Positions 39,624 to 50,430 of a stretch of DNA of 64,000 nt are shown here, in pieces. The translations under genes and the position numbers were made by a program. How positions within the stretch are numbered: position 1 is the stretch's first letter; the number at the start of each line of letters is the position of its first letter. This DNA comes from JALORV01 sp963780715 (GTDB lineage: Bacteria; Pseudomonadota; Gammaproteobacteria; Burkholderiales; Burkholderiaceae_F), in the NCBI GenBank assembly GCA_963780715.1, contig CAWADK010000019.1, forward strand, positions 1 to 64,000, read 5' to 3'. The notes beneath the pieces are model-generated. The model made no database searches. It worked only from the letters and a program-made list of their open reading frames with translations, and was not told the origin of the DNA.

Positions 39624-41408
39624 TCAGGCCGAAAACTGCAGAGCGGCGAGCCGGCCGTACAGGCCGCCGCGCGCGATCAGCTCGGCATGCGTGCCGGAGT
39701 CCACGATGCGGCCGTGATCGAGCACGAAGATGCAGCCGGCCCGCTGCACGGTGGCCAGCCGGTGCGCGATGACGATCGTCGTGCGTCCGCGCATCGCGGT
39801 CTCGAGCGCGGACTGCACAGCGCGCTCGCTCTCGGCGTCCAGTGCCGACGTCGCTTCGTCGAGCAGCAGCAGCGGGGCGTCCTTGAGGATCGCCCGCGCG
39901 ATCGCCAGCCGTTGGCGCTGGCCGCCCGACAGTCGCAGGCCGCGTTCGCCGACTTCCGTGCCGTAGCCGTCGGGTAGCCGCAGCACGAACTCCTCCACGC
40001 GCGCGGCGCGTGCCGCCGCCTTGGCTTCCTCTTCGCTTGCATCAGGGCGGCCATAGCGAATGTTGTCGAGCACCGAGCCGGAGAAGATCGTCGCTTCCTG
40101 CGGCACGACCGCGATATGGCGGCGCAGGTCGTCCAGCGCGAGCTTGCGCACATCGACGCCGTCGACGAAGAGCGATCCAATGCCGATGTCGTAGAACCTC
40201 TGCAGGAGCTGGAACACGGTGCTCTTGCCCGCGCCCGAGGGGCCGACCAGCGCCACCGTCTGCCCGGGTTCGACGGCCAGCGAGAAGTCGGCCAGCACCG
40301 CATGCTGCGGCCGTGACGGGTAGCAAAAGCCGACGCTCTCGAAACTCACCCGCATTCCGCCGTGCGTGCGCGGCAACGCGACAGGTCGCTCGGGTGTGGC
40401 GATCGGTGACTGCGTGCTCAGCAGTTCCATCAGGCGCTCGGTCGCACCCGATGCCCGTAGCAGCTCACCCCACACTTCGGCCAGCACGGCAACGCTGCCC
40501 GCCACCACCATGATGTAAAGCGCCGTCTGGCTCAGCTCGCCGGCCGTGATGCGGCCCGCCATCACCGCCTGCACGCCGCCGTACAGGCCGTACAGCAGCG
40601 AGCCGAAGATGCCGACGATGAGAAACGCCGTCAGCATCGCGCGGGTTCCGGTGCGGCGGATCGAGGTCGCGAAGGCACGCTCGTTGGCGTCGGAGAACTT
40701 CCGTGTCTCTGCGCCTTCCTGCGTGAAGCTCTGCACGACCGGCACGGCATTCAGCACTTCGCCGGCGATCGCGCTGGAGTCCGCAATGCGATCCTGGCTG
40801 GCGCGCGACAGCCGCCGCACGCGCCCGCCGATCAGCATCGCCGGCGCCACGACCAGCACGATGATGCCGACGACCGTCAGCATCAGCCGCGGGCTGGTCG
40901 CGATCAGCATCGCGATGCCTCCCACGAACAGCACCGCGTTGCGCAGCCCCATCGAGACGCTCGACCCCACGGCGCTCTGGATCACCGTCGTGTCCGTCGT
41001 CAGACGCGACAGCACTTCGCCGGTCTTCAGCGTTTCGAAGAACTGCGGGCTCTGCGTCAGTACGTGCGCGTAGACGGCCTGCCGCAGATCGGCCGTGACG
41101 CGCTCGCCGATCCACGTCACCATGAAGAAGCGAGCAGCGGTGAAGACGCCCAGCCCGACCGCGACGCCGAACAGCAGGCCGAAGTGGCTGCGGATCGCGA
41201 CCAGCTTGTCCCCCAGTTCGCTGCCAGCCGGCAGCGCCAGGCCCTGGTCGACGAGCAGACGCACGGCGTACGGCATCGCCAGTGTTGCGCTCGCGGCCAG
41301 CAGCAGGAAGAGCAGCGCCAGAGCGATCTGGCGCCTGTAGGGCGCGATGAACGGCAGCAGGCCGCGCAGCGGCTTCAGGCGCCTGGGAGCGGGGACTGCG
41401 TCGGCCAT
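39624..41408 (-). CDS. ABC exporter, fused membrane and ATPase domains (MsbA/ABCB type)
   Basis: A 594-residue half-transporter that should act as a homodimer. About six membrane segments occupy residues 20-310. The ATPase domain has Walker A GPSGAGKST (about 387-395), signature LSGGQRQR (about 488), Walker B LLLLDEATSALD and the switch histidine IAHRLAT. No C39 peptidase domain is present, so it is not a bacteriocin processing exporter. Lipids or drugs are typical substrates of the subfamily. Confidence 0.92.
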   Translation of the reverse strand: MADAVPAPRRLKPLRGLLPFIAPYRRQIALALLFLLLAASATLAMPYAVRLLVDQGLALPAGSELGDKLVAIRSHFGLLFGVAVGLGVFTAARFFMVTWIGERVTADLRQAVYAHVLTQSPQFFETLKTGEVLSRLTTDTTVIQSAVGSSVSMGLRNAVLFVGGIAMLIATSPRLMLTVVGIIVLVVAPAMLIGGRVRRLSRASQDRIADSSAIAGEVLNAVPVVQSFTQEGAETRKFSDANERAFATSIRRTGTRAMLTAFLIVGIFGSLLYGLYGGVQAVMAGRITAGELSQTALYIMVVAGSVAVLAEVWGELLRASGATERLMELLSTQSPIATPERPVALPRTHGGMRVSFESVGFCYPSRPQHAVLADFSLAVEPGQTVALVGPSGAGKSTVFQLLQRFYDIGIGSLFVDGVDVRKLALDDLRRHIAVVPQEATIFSGSVLDNIRYGRPDASEEEAKAAARAARVEEFVLRLPDGYGTEVGERGLRLSGGQRQRLAIARAILKDAPLLLLDEATSALDAESERAVQSALETAMRGRTTIVIAHRLATVQRAGCIFVLDHGRIVDSGTHAELIARGGLYGRLAALQFSA

Positions 41409-41415
41409 CGGCGGC

Positions 41416-41814
41416 TTACCAGAGCGGGGAGGTGAGCACGCCCCACGCCGCGAGCACCATCAGCGCTCCCCAGGCCGCAAACGCAAGTACAAACGGGGCG
41501 CCGCGTGACTTGGGGTTGCGCGCGTAGGCGAACGCGTACCAGATGCGCGCCACGACCCACACCGCGCCGAGCCCGGCCGCGATGCGCGGGCTGAAGTACA
41601 GCGTCGCCAGCCACAGCGCCGGCAGGAAGAGCACAGCGTTCTCGAGCGTGTTCATCTGCACGCGAAACGCGCGCTCGAAAGGTTCCGGTCCGGTGGTCGC
41701 AGGCGCGGCGACCTTGTATTTGCCGCGCGCCGCGCCGACGTACCAGACGCAGCCGAAGAGCAGCGCCAGCGTGGCGAGCGTCAGCAATGCCGCCCAGTGT
41801 GTTGTCATGCCCAT
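41416..41814 (-). CDS. MAPEG family membrane protein
   Basis: A 132-residue protein with four hydrophobic segments and the MAPEG motif FRVQMNTLENAVLFLPALW. Eukaryotic relatives are glutathione-dependent membrane enzymes; bacterial members are mostly uncharacterised. It lies 8 bases upstream of the ABC exporter gene and is probably co-transcribed with it. Confidence 0.88.
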   Translation of the reverse strand: MGMTTHWAALLTLATLALLFGCVWYVGAARGKYKVAAPATTGPEPFERAFRVQMNTLENAVLFLPALWLATLYFSPRIAAGLGAVWVVARIWYAFAYARNPKSRGAPFVLAFAAWGALMVLAAWGVLTSPLW

Positions 41815-41877
41815 GCCGTATTCCTCGTCGTGACCGCGGCGGATCGTAGCCGCGTTTCCAATGTGCCGTGCGGAGCG

Positions 41878-42956
41878 CTACAGCTTCATCGGGGCGACGT
41901 AGCCGGTCATCTCCAGGTACCCGCGTCCCGACGCGCGGCCACCTTCCAGCAGCGTGCTCGCACCCTCCCAGTACACGGACCCGGTGGACGCCCGGGAGTC
42001 CAGTTCCTGGTCGTTCATCAGCGGACGCGTCTCGAACGTGCGGTCGCCCACGCGAATGCGCTGCGCGACCGGGTAGGTCGCGTTCGTGCGCGGCGAGCGC
42101 CAGGTGGACACCGCCTCGAATCGCACCGCATCGCCCTCGTATACGCGCACGGGTCCGCCGGCCGGCGCAGTGACGCATAGGTATGCACGACGCGGCCTGC
42201 CGTCTTCGAGCGGATCTGGAACGCCGTCAGTGCGGAGCCGTCGGCGAGGTTCATGCCGATCCAGTCCCAGCCGACGGCGTCGGCATCGAGCACGCTGCTC
42301 GACCACTCGTGGTCAAGCCAGGCGATGCCGCTTGCTTCGCGCGTCGCGCCATCCATGCGCAGACTCGCGCGCACGGCGAGTTGCGGCTGGCTGTAGTAGT
42401 GGCTCGCCTGTGTCGCCTGCGGGCCCTTCTGCGAAAAGCCGTCGCGGCCCTGCAGCAGCAGCGGCTGCGTCGGCCGGGCGGACAACGTGAGGTCGAAGCT
42501 GCGCGCCGGGATCGTGCCGCGATACTCGCCGCTCGCGGCATCGCGGACAAAGCGCCAGCGATCGAGCCGCAGGTCCGTGTCCACGGTCGAAGCCTCGACC
42601 AGCCCGAAGCCGACGCGCTGCGCGCGTTCGTCGTGCAGCAGGGCACCGCGCGCAGGTGATGCGATGGCGGCGTGCGCGATGACGAGCTGGGTCGGCGAGA
42701 ACCGGCTTGGGCCCGGCACGCTGGACGTCCTGACGCGGAAGAACGTCACCTGGAAGCCGATCGGTGCCTCCCCGCGCGCGTCGAGCCAGCCGGTGAGGTA
42801 CCACCACTCGGTGCGGTACTCCGGGTGCGCACCGTGGTCGCGCGGAAACACCAGCGGCCGCGGAGTCACCGTCGCATACGACACTTCCGCCCGCGCGCTA
42901 CGCGCAAGCGGCGCGGCGCCAGCCGCCAGCAACAACGCACGCCTGCTAATGCGCAC
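41878..42956 (-). CDS. Lipocalin-like secreted protein, AttH/COG5621 type (frame break near 42165)
   Basis: Exported protein with a twin-arginine-like signal (RISRRALLLAAGAAPLARSARA) and the motif HPEYRTEWWYLTGWL typical of the AttH/carotenoid 1,2-hydratase-like lipocalin family. The first 260 residues and the last 100 (APAGGPVRVYEGDAVRFEA to GYLEMTGYVAPMKL) are in different frames. One base inserted in the GC-rich stretch 42158-42170 gives YASLRPAGGPVRVYEG and about 360 residues. Family members are usually encoded beside an FtsX-type permease and a LolD-like ATPase, as here. The function is unproven; a role in lipid or envelope export is suggested. Confidence 0.85.
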
Positions 42957-43098
42957 GACCCGCCATCCGTTCAGCCGCTGCTCTCACTTGCCGCTCTTGA
43001 AATCGCACGAAGCACCGGGCCGCTCCCAGGCTTCGTGTGCACTTCCATCGCGCGAGGTGCACGTGCGACGCGCAGCGTCGCATACATGGAGCGCGCAA

Positions 43099-45650
43099 TC
43101 ACCAGTCCTCCCGCACCGCGCGCACCGCCTCGCCGGACGCAGCGCGACGCCCGGCCAGCAGCGCCGTCAGCGTGGCGGTTGCGAGCAGCGCGGCCACCAG
43201 CAGCGCGATCAGGGCCGCCGGCACGTGCAGTTCCATCGTCCAGTGGAACGACTGCGGATTGACGACGTGGATCAGCACCAGTGCCACCGCAAATCCGACT
43301 GCGAGGCCGCTCACGATGCCGAGCACCGTCACCAGCAGGCCTTCGATCGCGAACTGGCCCAGGATCTGCCTGCGCGTCACGCCAAGGTGGCGCAGCATCC
43401 CGAATTCCTTGGTGCGGGCCAGCGCCTGCGACGAGAAGGTGGCGGCGATGCCGATCAGCCCGATGACGATCGCGGCGATCTCCAGCAGGTAGGTGACGGC
43501 GAAGCTGCGGTCGAAGATGTCGAGGCTGAGGCGGCGGATCTCGCCCGGCTGGAGGAACTCGGCCTGGTTGCCGACGTCGAGTTGGTCGCGCACGGCTTCG
43601 ATGACATCGTTGGGCCGGACGCCGGGCGCGAGCCACAGTGCCGCATCGGTGCGGGTGCTGTCGCCGGTGATGCGCTGGTAGTCCGCGTCGCGCAGCGCGA
43701 TCGCGCCACTCTGGCGCGCGTAGTCGCGCCAGGTGCCGATGACGAGGAACTCGTGCTCCGCGCCCGCGAGCGGAATCCGGATTCGTTGTCCGGCTTCGAT
43801 CCCGTACAACTCGCTCATCGGCTGGCTGATCCAGGCCGGTGGCGGATCTCCGGCGTTCCAGTCAATGGCCCGACCGATCAGGGGCAGGGCTGGGCGGGAC
43901 GCGTCCAGCGGGCGGATCAAGAGCGTCACGGGCGATCGCTTGGGATCCAGGACCACACGTGCAAAGCGCGAGAACTCGGCGCGCTGCACACCGGGGGCCG
44001 AGGCGAGCATGGCGCGGTCGCGCTCTGAAAGATAGGCGGTCGTCATCGACTCCCCCCGACTGCCCGCGCGCACATAGAGGTCGGCAGGCAAGCACCTGGC
44101 CGAGCCAGACGTCGAGCGACTGCCGGAAGCTCGTCACCATCGTCGCCATCGCGACCATCAGCGCGAAGCTCGCGACGATGCCGGCGAGACCGATCGCAGC
44201 CCCCGAAGGCGCCTGAGCGAGCCGCGTCGTCGCCCCGAGCCACGGCACGCTGCGCGAACGGCGGCTGGCATGGCCGATGCGCGCAAAGATCACCTGCGCC
44301 AGGCGCGGCTGCAGCAGGATCGCGCCGACCAGCAGCAGGGCGATCGCGATGTAGCCAAAGAGCGGCAGGTCACCCACCGGCGGCAGCAACGCGGCGCCGG
44401 CGCCGAGGGCAAGCAACACATACGCGGGCCACAGGGCGGCGGCCAGTGGCTTGAGGGCATCGACTTCGGAGCCGGACTTCAATGCGAGCGCGGGCTCGAC
44501 GCGCGCCGCTTCGCGCGCCGGTCCCCAGCCGCCGGCGATCGCAGCCGCCACGCCGAGCACGAAGAACGCGATCGTCCAGCCCGGGCTGATCGAAAGTCGT
44601 GCCTGCGCGCCGGCAAAGAAGCCGCTGCCGAGGTCGCCGCCCAGCACCGCGAGCGCCGCCGCTGCCAATGCCATGCCGACGGCGATGCCCAGCGCGGACC
44701 CGATCACCCCGGCGATCGCCGCCTCGCCGACCAGCCAGCGCTGCAGTTCGCCGGCGGTGAGCCCGCTGATGCGCAGGAAGGCAAGTTCCGTCCGGCGCGC
44801 GACGACGGCCTGCGCCTGCAGCGAGAAGACGAGGAAGGCTCCGGTGAAGAGCGCCACCAGCGCGAGCACATTGAGGTTGACCCGGTACGCGCGCGAAACG
44901 TTCGAGACACGCTGCGCCGCCTCGTCCGGCGTGGCGAGCGTCACGCCGGGCGGCAGCAGCGCGCTGATCGCCTCGCGCGCCGCGGCCGGGCTGGCATTGG
45001 CGGCCAGCTTGATGTCGATGCGATGCAGGCGCCCGACCTGGTCCAGGCGCGTCTGCGCGGCACCGATGTCCAGCACGGCAAGCTCCTCCCCTTCGCGGGC
45101 GCGCGGCAGGCGGCCCGCGATCGGGAACGTGACGACCTCTGGGCCCGACCTGCAGCGCAAGTGTGTCGCCGGGCCGGACCTTGAAGCGATCGAGCGCGGC
45201 CGGAGAAAGAAAGAGGCCATCGCCAAGCAGAGCGAACGGACCGGTGTCGCTGGCCTCGGACTCGCCGACCAGCGCCGGCGAAAGAAGTGCTGCGCGGAAG
45301 ATGTCGACGCCGACGACGCGCAGCGTGGCGAGCCCGGCCGATGAACGTGGCATCGAAGGCACCGGGGCCTCGACTTCGACGATCGGGCTCGCCGTGTCGA
45401 CCTCGGGCAACGACGCGATGCGCGCATACAGCCGTTCGTCGAAGCCGAGCCGCCCGCCACTGACGGTGAAGTCGGACTGCCCGAGCACATGGCGCACCGC
45501 GCCCGAGAACTCGTCGAGCGCGGAAGCGTTGATCAGATTGATGGCGTAGCCGAGCGCCACTCCGATCGCGATGGCGATCACCTGAACGATCGCCCGCAAC
45601 GGGTGATGGCGCGCGTAGCCGCCGGAGAGGTGTGCGAGCAGCCACAGCAT
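43099..45650 (-). CDS. FtsX-family ABC permease, two-domain (frame breaks near 45143 and 44090)
   Basis: A long permease of about 850 residues with an N-terminal membrane helix (IVQVIAIAIGVALGYAINLI), a large periplasmic region, and two sets of FtsX membrane helices, the last ending GRRAASGEAVRAVREDW. Three frames are needed. Removing one base from GGGCCC at 45141-45146 gives QVGPEVVTFPIAG; removing one from AA at 44090-44091 gives GQVLPADLYVRAG. It matches permeases that work with LolD-like ATPases and AttH-like lipocalins, probably exporting or extracting lipophilic compounds. Confidence 0.83.
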
Positions 45651-45689
45651 GCGGACGAGTGTACCGAGACGCTGCCGTCACGTACGCGG

Positions 45690-48239
45690 TCAGACGTGGA
45701 CGCGCTTGCCGAACGCGAACTTGATGAGTTCGTTGGCGATCACGTACGCGACCGTGATGCCCACCAGCAACATCAGCACGCCCGGGCCGAGCGGAACGAA
45801 GTCGAACAGCGCCTGGGTGACCGGCAGGTACGGCAGCGCCAGGGCTGCGGCCGCCACCGCAACGCTGATCCATAGCAGCACCGGCGCGGGTGCGCTGCGC
45901 CACAGCGGCCGCTGCGTCCGCACGACGAGCAGGATCGCGACCTCGGTCAACAGTGACTCGACAAACCACGCGGTGCGGAACTCCGCCGGCGAAACGTGCA
46001 GCACGCTGAGCAGCACGACGAAGGTCAGCACATCGAACACTGAACTTGCGAGCCCGAACACCAGCATGAAGTTGCGAATCGTCGCGACATCCCAGCGGCG
46101 CGGCCGCGCGATCGCTTCCGTGTCGACACGGTCACCCGGGATCGCCATCGCCGGTAGGTCCGAGAGGAAGTTGTTGAGCAGAATCTGCTTGGGCAGCAGC
46201 GGCAGGAATGGGATCACCAGGGACAGCGCGGCCATGCTGATCATGTTGCCGAAGTTGGCGCTCGTCGTCGTGAAGACGTATTTCAACGTGTTGGCGAACA
46301 CACGCCGCCCTTCGTCGATCGCGCGCGTCAGCACCGTGAGGTCGTGCTGCAGCAGGACGAAGTCGGCGCTCTCGCGCGCCACGTCGACCGCGGTGTCCAC
46401 CGAGATGCCAACATCAGCCGCGTGCAGTGCGGGGGCGTCGTTGATGCCGTCGCCGAGGTAACCGACTACATGTCCCGCGTGGCGCAGCGCCCGGATGATG
46501 CGCTCCTTCTGGCCGGGGTCGACCTCCGCGAAGATGGCGGTCCGGTGGGCGACGTGCCAGAGCGCCTCGTCGTGCATCTCGCGCAGTTCAGCCCCGGTCA
46601 AGATGCGACCGACCTTGAGCCCGACGGCCTGCGCCACATGCGCCGCCACGCGACGGCTGTCGCCGGTGATGACCTTCAACGTGACGCCGCGCCGTTTCAG
46701 CTGCTTGATCGCCTCGGCGGCGTCGGGCTTCGGCGGGTCGAAGAACAGCAGGAAGCCTTCGAACACCATCGCCTGCTCGTCGTCCACCGAATAGCGTTCG
46801 CGTCGCTCGATGGTTCGAGTGGCGACCCCGAGTACGCGGAAGCCCTCGTCGGCCCAGGCGGCCGCGCGTTTACGCAGTTGCTTCTGCTCGGCCTCGCTCA
46901 TCGGCGCTTCGGCCGAGCCTCGGCGCCGGCCGGTGCATGCAGCGAGCACCCCGTCGAGCGCGCCCTTGGTGATCAGGGTGTCGTCGTCCTGCCCCGGTCG
47001 CCGCACCGCAATGGTCAGCCTCTTGCGGACAAAGTCATACGGAATTTCCTCGGTCTTGGTCCAGTCGTCGAGTGCGAGCGCGTTGCCGGCGGCGCTGATG
47101 GCTTCGTCGAGCGCATTCGGCAGGCCCGTCTGCAGCCGTGCGTTGAGTACGGCCAGTCGCAGCACGTCTTCGGACGGTTGTCCCTCGGCGTCGGTGGCGC
47201 CGTCCAGCCGAACCACGCCGGCAGTGAGCGTCCCGGTCTTGTCGGTCGCGAGCACGGTCATGGCGCCGAAGTTCTCCATCGCGGCGAGGCGCCGCACGAT
47301 GACACCGGCGTTGGCCATGCGGCGCGCTCCCCGCGACAGCGTGAGACTCACGACGGCCGGCAGCAGCTCCGGCGCGAGGCCGACGGCAAGCGCCACCGCG
47401 AACAGCAGCGAGTCGGTGACCGGCCGGTCGGACGCGACGTTCGCGGCGAAGATCACGAGCACCAGCAGCGTCATCAGTTGCGTCAACAGATGTCCGAAGC
47501 GACGCAGGCCGCGCTCGAAATCGGTTTCGGGCGCGCGCTGCGCAAGGCGCGCCGCGATTGCGCCGAACTCGGTACGCGGACCGGTCGCAGAGATCAGCAC
47601 CTTGGCCGTGCCACTGCGCACGTTGGTGCCGAGGCAGACGTAGTTGGGCCGCTGCGCGAGGCCGGCCGCGGCATCGGCACGACCCGGGGACTTCTCGACC
47701 GGGAACGATTCGCCGGTCAGCGCCGCCTCGTTGACGAAGAAGTCGTCGGCTTCGAGCACCAGGCCGTCGGCCGGCACGAGGCTGCCGGCGGATAGCAGCA
47801 CGATGTCCCCGGGCACGATTTCCCGAGCGTCAAGCTCGACCACCGCGCCGTCGCGCAGCAGGCGGGCACGAAGGCTGACGCGCGCGAGCAGCTTCTCCAC
47901 CGCCCGCGAGGCCGTGTACTCCTGCGTGAAAGTGAGTGCAGCGCTGGCGGCGATGATCGTCATCACGATCAGCGAGTCCAGCCAGTCGCGGTTGATGGCC
48001 GAGAACACCGCGGCGAATACTAGGATCAGAAGCAGCGGACTCTTGAACTGCGCCGCCAGCGTGGCGAGTGGGCCGGCACGGCTTGATCGTCCGATCTCGT
48101 TGGGACCGGTCTCCTGCAGCCGGCGCCCAGCCTCCGCCGAAGCGAGCCCCTCGCGACGACCTTCGAGCGCGGCCAGCACTGTGCCCGCATCCTGCGCCCA
48201 CGGCGCCATCGGCGGTACGGTCGGAGCGTCTCGGGCCAT
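45690..48239 (-). CDS. mgtA: P-type ATPase, magnesium-transporting MgtA type
   Basis: An 849-residue P-type ATPase. The phosphorylation motif DKTGTLT is near residue 331, TGES is in the actuator domain, and GDGINDAPALHAADVGISVD is in the hinge. The segment SANFGNMISMAALSLVIPFLPLLPKQILLNN matches the P3B (MgtA/MgtB) membrane region. It would import Mg2+ or a similar cation. It lies between the LolD-like ATPase and the FtsX permease on the same strand. No Mg2+ leader element was recognised upstream. Confidence 0.85.
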   Translation of the reverse strand: MARDAPTVPPMAPWAQDAGTVLAALEGRREGLASAEAGRRLQETGPNEIGRSSRAGPLATLAAQFKSPLLLILVFAAVFSAINRDWLDSLIVMTIIAASAALTFTQEYTASRAVEKLLARVSLRARLLRDGAVVELDAREIVPGDIVLLSAGSLVPADGLVLEADDFFVNEAALTGESFPVEKSPGRADAAAGLAQRPNYVCLGTNVRSGTAKVLISATGPRTEFGAIAARLAQRAPETDFERGLRRFGHLLTQLMTLLVLVIFAANVASDRPVTDSLLFAVALAVGLAPELLPAVVSLTLSRGARRMANAGVIVRRLAAMENFGAMTVLATDKTGTLTAGVVRLDGATDAEGQPSEDVLRLAVLNARLQTGLPNALDEAISAAGNALALDDWTKTEEIPYDFVRKRLTIAVRRPGQDDDTLITKGALDGVLAACTGRRRGSAEAPMSEAEQKQLRKRAAAWADEGFRVLGVATRTIERRERYSVDDEQAMVFEGFLLFFDPPKPDAAEAIKQLKRRGVTLKVITGDSRRVAAHVAQAVGLKVGRILTGAELREMHDEALWHVAHRTAIFAEVDPGQKERIIRALRHAGHVVGYLGDGINDAPALHAADVGISVDTAVDVARESADFVLLQHDLTVLTRAIDEGRRVFANTLKYVFTTTSANFGNMISMAALSLVIPFLPLLPKQILLNNFLSDLPAMAIPGDRVDTEAIARPRRWDVATIRNFMLVFGLASSVFDVLTFVVLLSVLHVSPAEFRTAWFVESLLTEVAILLVVRTQRPLWRSAPAPVLLWISVAVAAAALALPYLPVTQALFDFVPLGPGVLMLLVGITVAYVIANELIKFAFGKRVHV

Positions 48240-48293
48240 GCCGCCAGCCTAGTCGCGTTTGCGACCGCGGCTTGGCCGGGCGTCAAGCCGGGA

Positions 48294-48950
48294 TCAAAGC
48301 GGCACGAGTTTCCCGTGGTCGAGTCGCAGGGTGCGGTCGGCCGTGGCCGCCGCTGCCTCGGAGTGCGTCACCAGCACGCCGGCGGCGCGCCGGCTTCGGA
48401 TCTCGCGCGCGAGCAGGTCCAGTACGACCGTCGCGGTGTCCGGGTCGAGATTTCCAGTCGGCTCGTCGGCCAGCACCAGCGCCGGGCGGTGCACCAGCGC
48501 GCGCGCCACGGCCACGCGCTGCAGCTCGCCGCCCGACAGCTCGCGCGGCATGCTGTCCTCGCGACCGCCGAGACCGACCTCGACCAGCAACTCGCGTGCG
48601 CGCTGCTCGCGTGCCTCGGGCAGCTCACCGAGCAGCACCAAGGGCAAGGTCACGTTCTGCAGTACCGAAAGATGCGGCAGCACATGGAATGCCTGGAACA
48701 CGAAGCCGAGCTTCGAACGCCGTGTCAGCGTGCGCGCATCGTCGTGCATGTGCGCGATGTCGGCGCCATCGATGATCACCGAGCCGACGTCCGGCCGGTC
48801 CAGCCCCGCGATCAGGTTCAGCAGCGTCGATTTGCCCGAGCCGGACTCGCCGACGATGGCGATGTACTCGCCGCTGCCGACCTCGAGCTGTAGTTGATCG
48901 AGCACGACGCGCTCGCGGTAACGCTTGGTGAGGCCGACCAGGTGCAGCAT
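48294..48950 (-). CDS. LolD/MacB-type ABC ATPase
   Basis: A 218-residue ATPase with Walker A GESGSGKST, signature LSGGELQR and Walker B LVLADEPTGNLD; the LADEPTGNLD form is typical of the ATPases that drive FtsX-family permeases. Its partner is most likely the permease at 43099-45650, although the P-type ATPase gene separates them. Confidence 0.92.
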   Translation of the reverse strand: MLHLVGLTKRYRERVVLDQLQLEVGSGEYIAIVGESGSGKSTLLNLIAGLDRPDVGSVIIDGADIAHMHDDARTLTRRSKLGFVFQAFHVLPHLSVLQNVTLPLVLLGELPEAREQRARELLVEVGLGGREDSMPRELSGGELQRVAVARALVHRPALVLADEPTGNLDPDTATVVLDLLAREIRSRRAAGVLVTHSEAAAATADRTLRLDHGKLVPL

Positions 48951-49049
48951 GCGATCGATTCTACGGGCGCGCCCGCGGACTTCACGGCGAGGCCGGCGTG
49001 ACGCTCGCTACAATCGCAGCCCCATGCGCCGCCGGCGCGAGCCTTCCCC

Positions 49050-50264
49050 TTGAGCGACACCGTCACACTGGATTCGATCCGCGCTGCGGCCGGGCGCCTG
49101 CACGGGCATGTCGAGGAGACGCCATGCGTTCACTCGCGGACGCTGTCGCAGATCACCGGCGCCGAGGTCTACCTCAAGTTCGAGAACCTGCAGTTCACCG
49201 CCTCCTTCAAGGAGCGCGGCGCGCTCAACAAGCTGTCTCTCCTGACGCCGCAGCAGCGCCAGGCAGGCGTCATCGCCGTCTCGGCCGGTAACCACGCACA
49301 GGGCGTGGCGTATCACGCGCAGCGGCTCGGCATTCCGGCGGTCATCGTGATGCCGCGCTTTACGCCGATGGTGAAGATCGAGCGCACGCGCGGGTTCGGC
49401 GCCGAGATCATCCTGACCGGCGACACCTTCGATGACGCCCGCCAGCAGGCGTCGCTGCTGGCGGCGGGTCGCGGGCTCACGATGGTGCATCCGTACGACG
49501 ACGTCGATGTGATCGCCGGGCAGGGCACTGTCGCGCTCGAGATGCTGGCGCAGCAGCCGACGCTTGACTGCCTGTGCGTGGCTATCGGGGGCGGCGGGCT
49601 CATTTCCGGCATTGCGACCGGCGCGCGTGCGGTGAAGCCGGGCATCCAGATCATCGGTGTGCAGACTGAACAGTTTCCCTCGATGTACGCGGCGTTCAAG
49701 GGTGTCGAAATGCCGACCGCGAACGCCACGCTGGCCGAGGGCATCGCGGTCAAGCGGCCGGGTGAACTCACCTGGCCGATCGTCAAGCGCCTGGTCGACG
49801 ACGTCGTGCTGGTGGCCGAGGGCGACATCGAGCAGGCCATCGTCATGCTGCTGGAGATCGAGAAGACCGTCGTCGAGGGAGCCGGTGCCGCCGGGCTGGC
49901 CGCGATGCTGCGCCATCGTGAACGCTTCCTCGGGCGCAAGGTCGGGTTGATCCTCTGCGGCGGCAACATCGATCCGATGGTGCTCGCGGACATCATCGAG
50001 CGCGGCATGGTGCGCGCGGGACGACTGGCGCGCATCCGCGTTCACACGCGCGACGTTCCGGGTGAACTGGCGCGCGCCGCCACGCTGATCGGGCAGGCAG
50101 GTGCCAACATCGAGGAAGTCGAGCATCAGCGCGCCTTCACGACGCTGCCGGTGCAGAACGCCGAGCTCGAGTTCGTCCTGCAGACCCGCGGGCCGGAGCA
50201 CATTGAAGAAGTGCTGCGCACATTGCGGGATGCGGGGCTGTACGCCGAGACTCATCCCTACTAA
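49050..50264 (+). CDS. ilvA: Threonine ammonia-lyase with C-terminal ACT domain
   Basis: A 404-residue PLP enzyme that deaminates threonine to 2-oxobutanoate. The PLP-lysine is near residue 54 in FTASFKERGALN; the glycine loop VAIGGGGLISG and an ACT domain (about 325-400, LARIRVHTRDVPGELARAA) follow. A TTG start at 49050 fits best; the nearby ATG at 49024 is out of frame. The length matches the short (TdcB-like plus ACT) form, which may serve isoleucine synthesis or threonine catabolism. Divergent from the LolD-like gene. Confidence 0.93.
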   Translation: MSDTVTLDSIRAAAGRLHGHVEETPCVHSRTLSQITGAEVYLKFENLQFTASFKERGALNKLSLLTPQQRQAGVIAVSAGNHAQGVAYHAQRLGIPAVIVMPRFTPMVKIERTRGFGAEIILTGDTFDDARQQASLLAAGRGLTMVHPYDDVDVIAGQGTVALEMLAQQPTLDCLCVAIGGGGLISGIATGARAVKPGIQIIGVQTEQFPSMYAAFKGVEMPTANATLAEGIAVKRPGELTWPIVKRLVDDVVLVAEGDIEQAIVMLLEIEKTVVEGAGAAGLAAMLRHRERFLGRKVGLILCGGNIDPMVLADIIERGMVRAGRLARIRVHTRDVPGELARAATLIGQAGANIEEVEHQRAFTTLPVQNAELEFVLQTRGPEHIEEVLRTLRDAGLYAETHPY

Positions 50265-50430
50265 ACATACCGCTCACGCGCGATCTGTCGTCTTCTTCCG
50301 CGCGGCCAGTGCTTCACATCAGTGCATCGTGTTGCGCGCAAGTCCGTGCGGTGGGACCGCTTGCGCCAGATCATTGGCCTCGCCAGCGGCATCGCTACTT
50401 TATGTTGCAGAGAGGGAAGAGGGAGGCGGC

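Noticed and set aside
39624..41408. ABC exporter considered as the exporter for the double-glycine peptide
   Set aside because: It lacks the N-terminal C39 peptidase domain and is 15 kb away in another operon.
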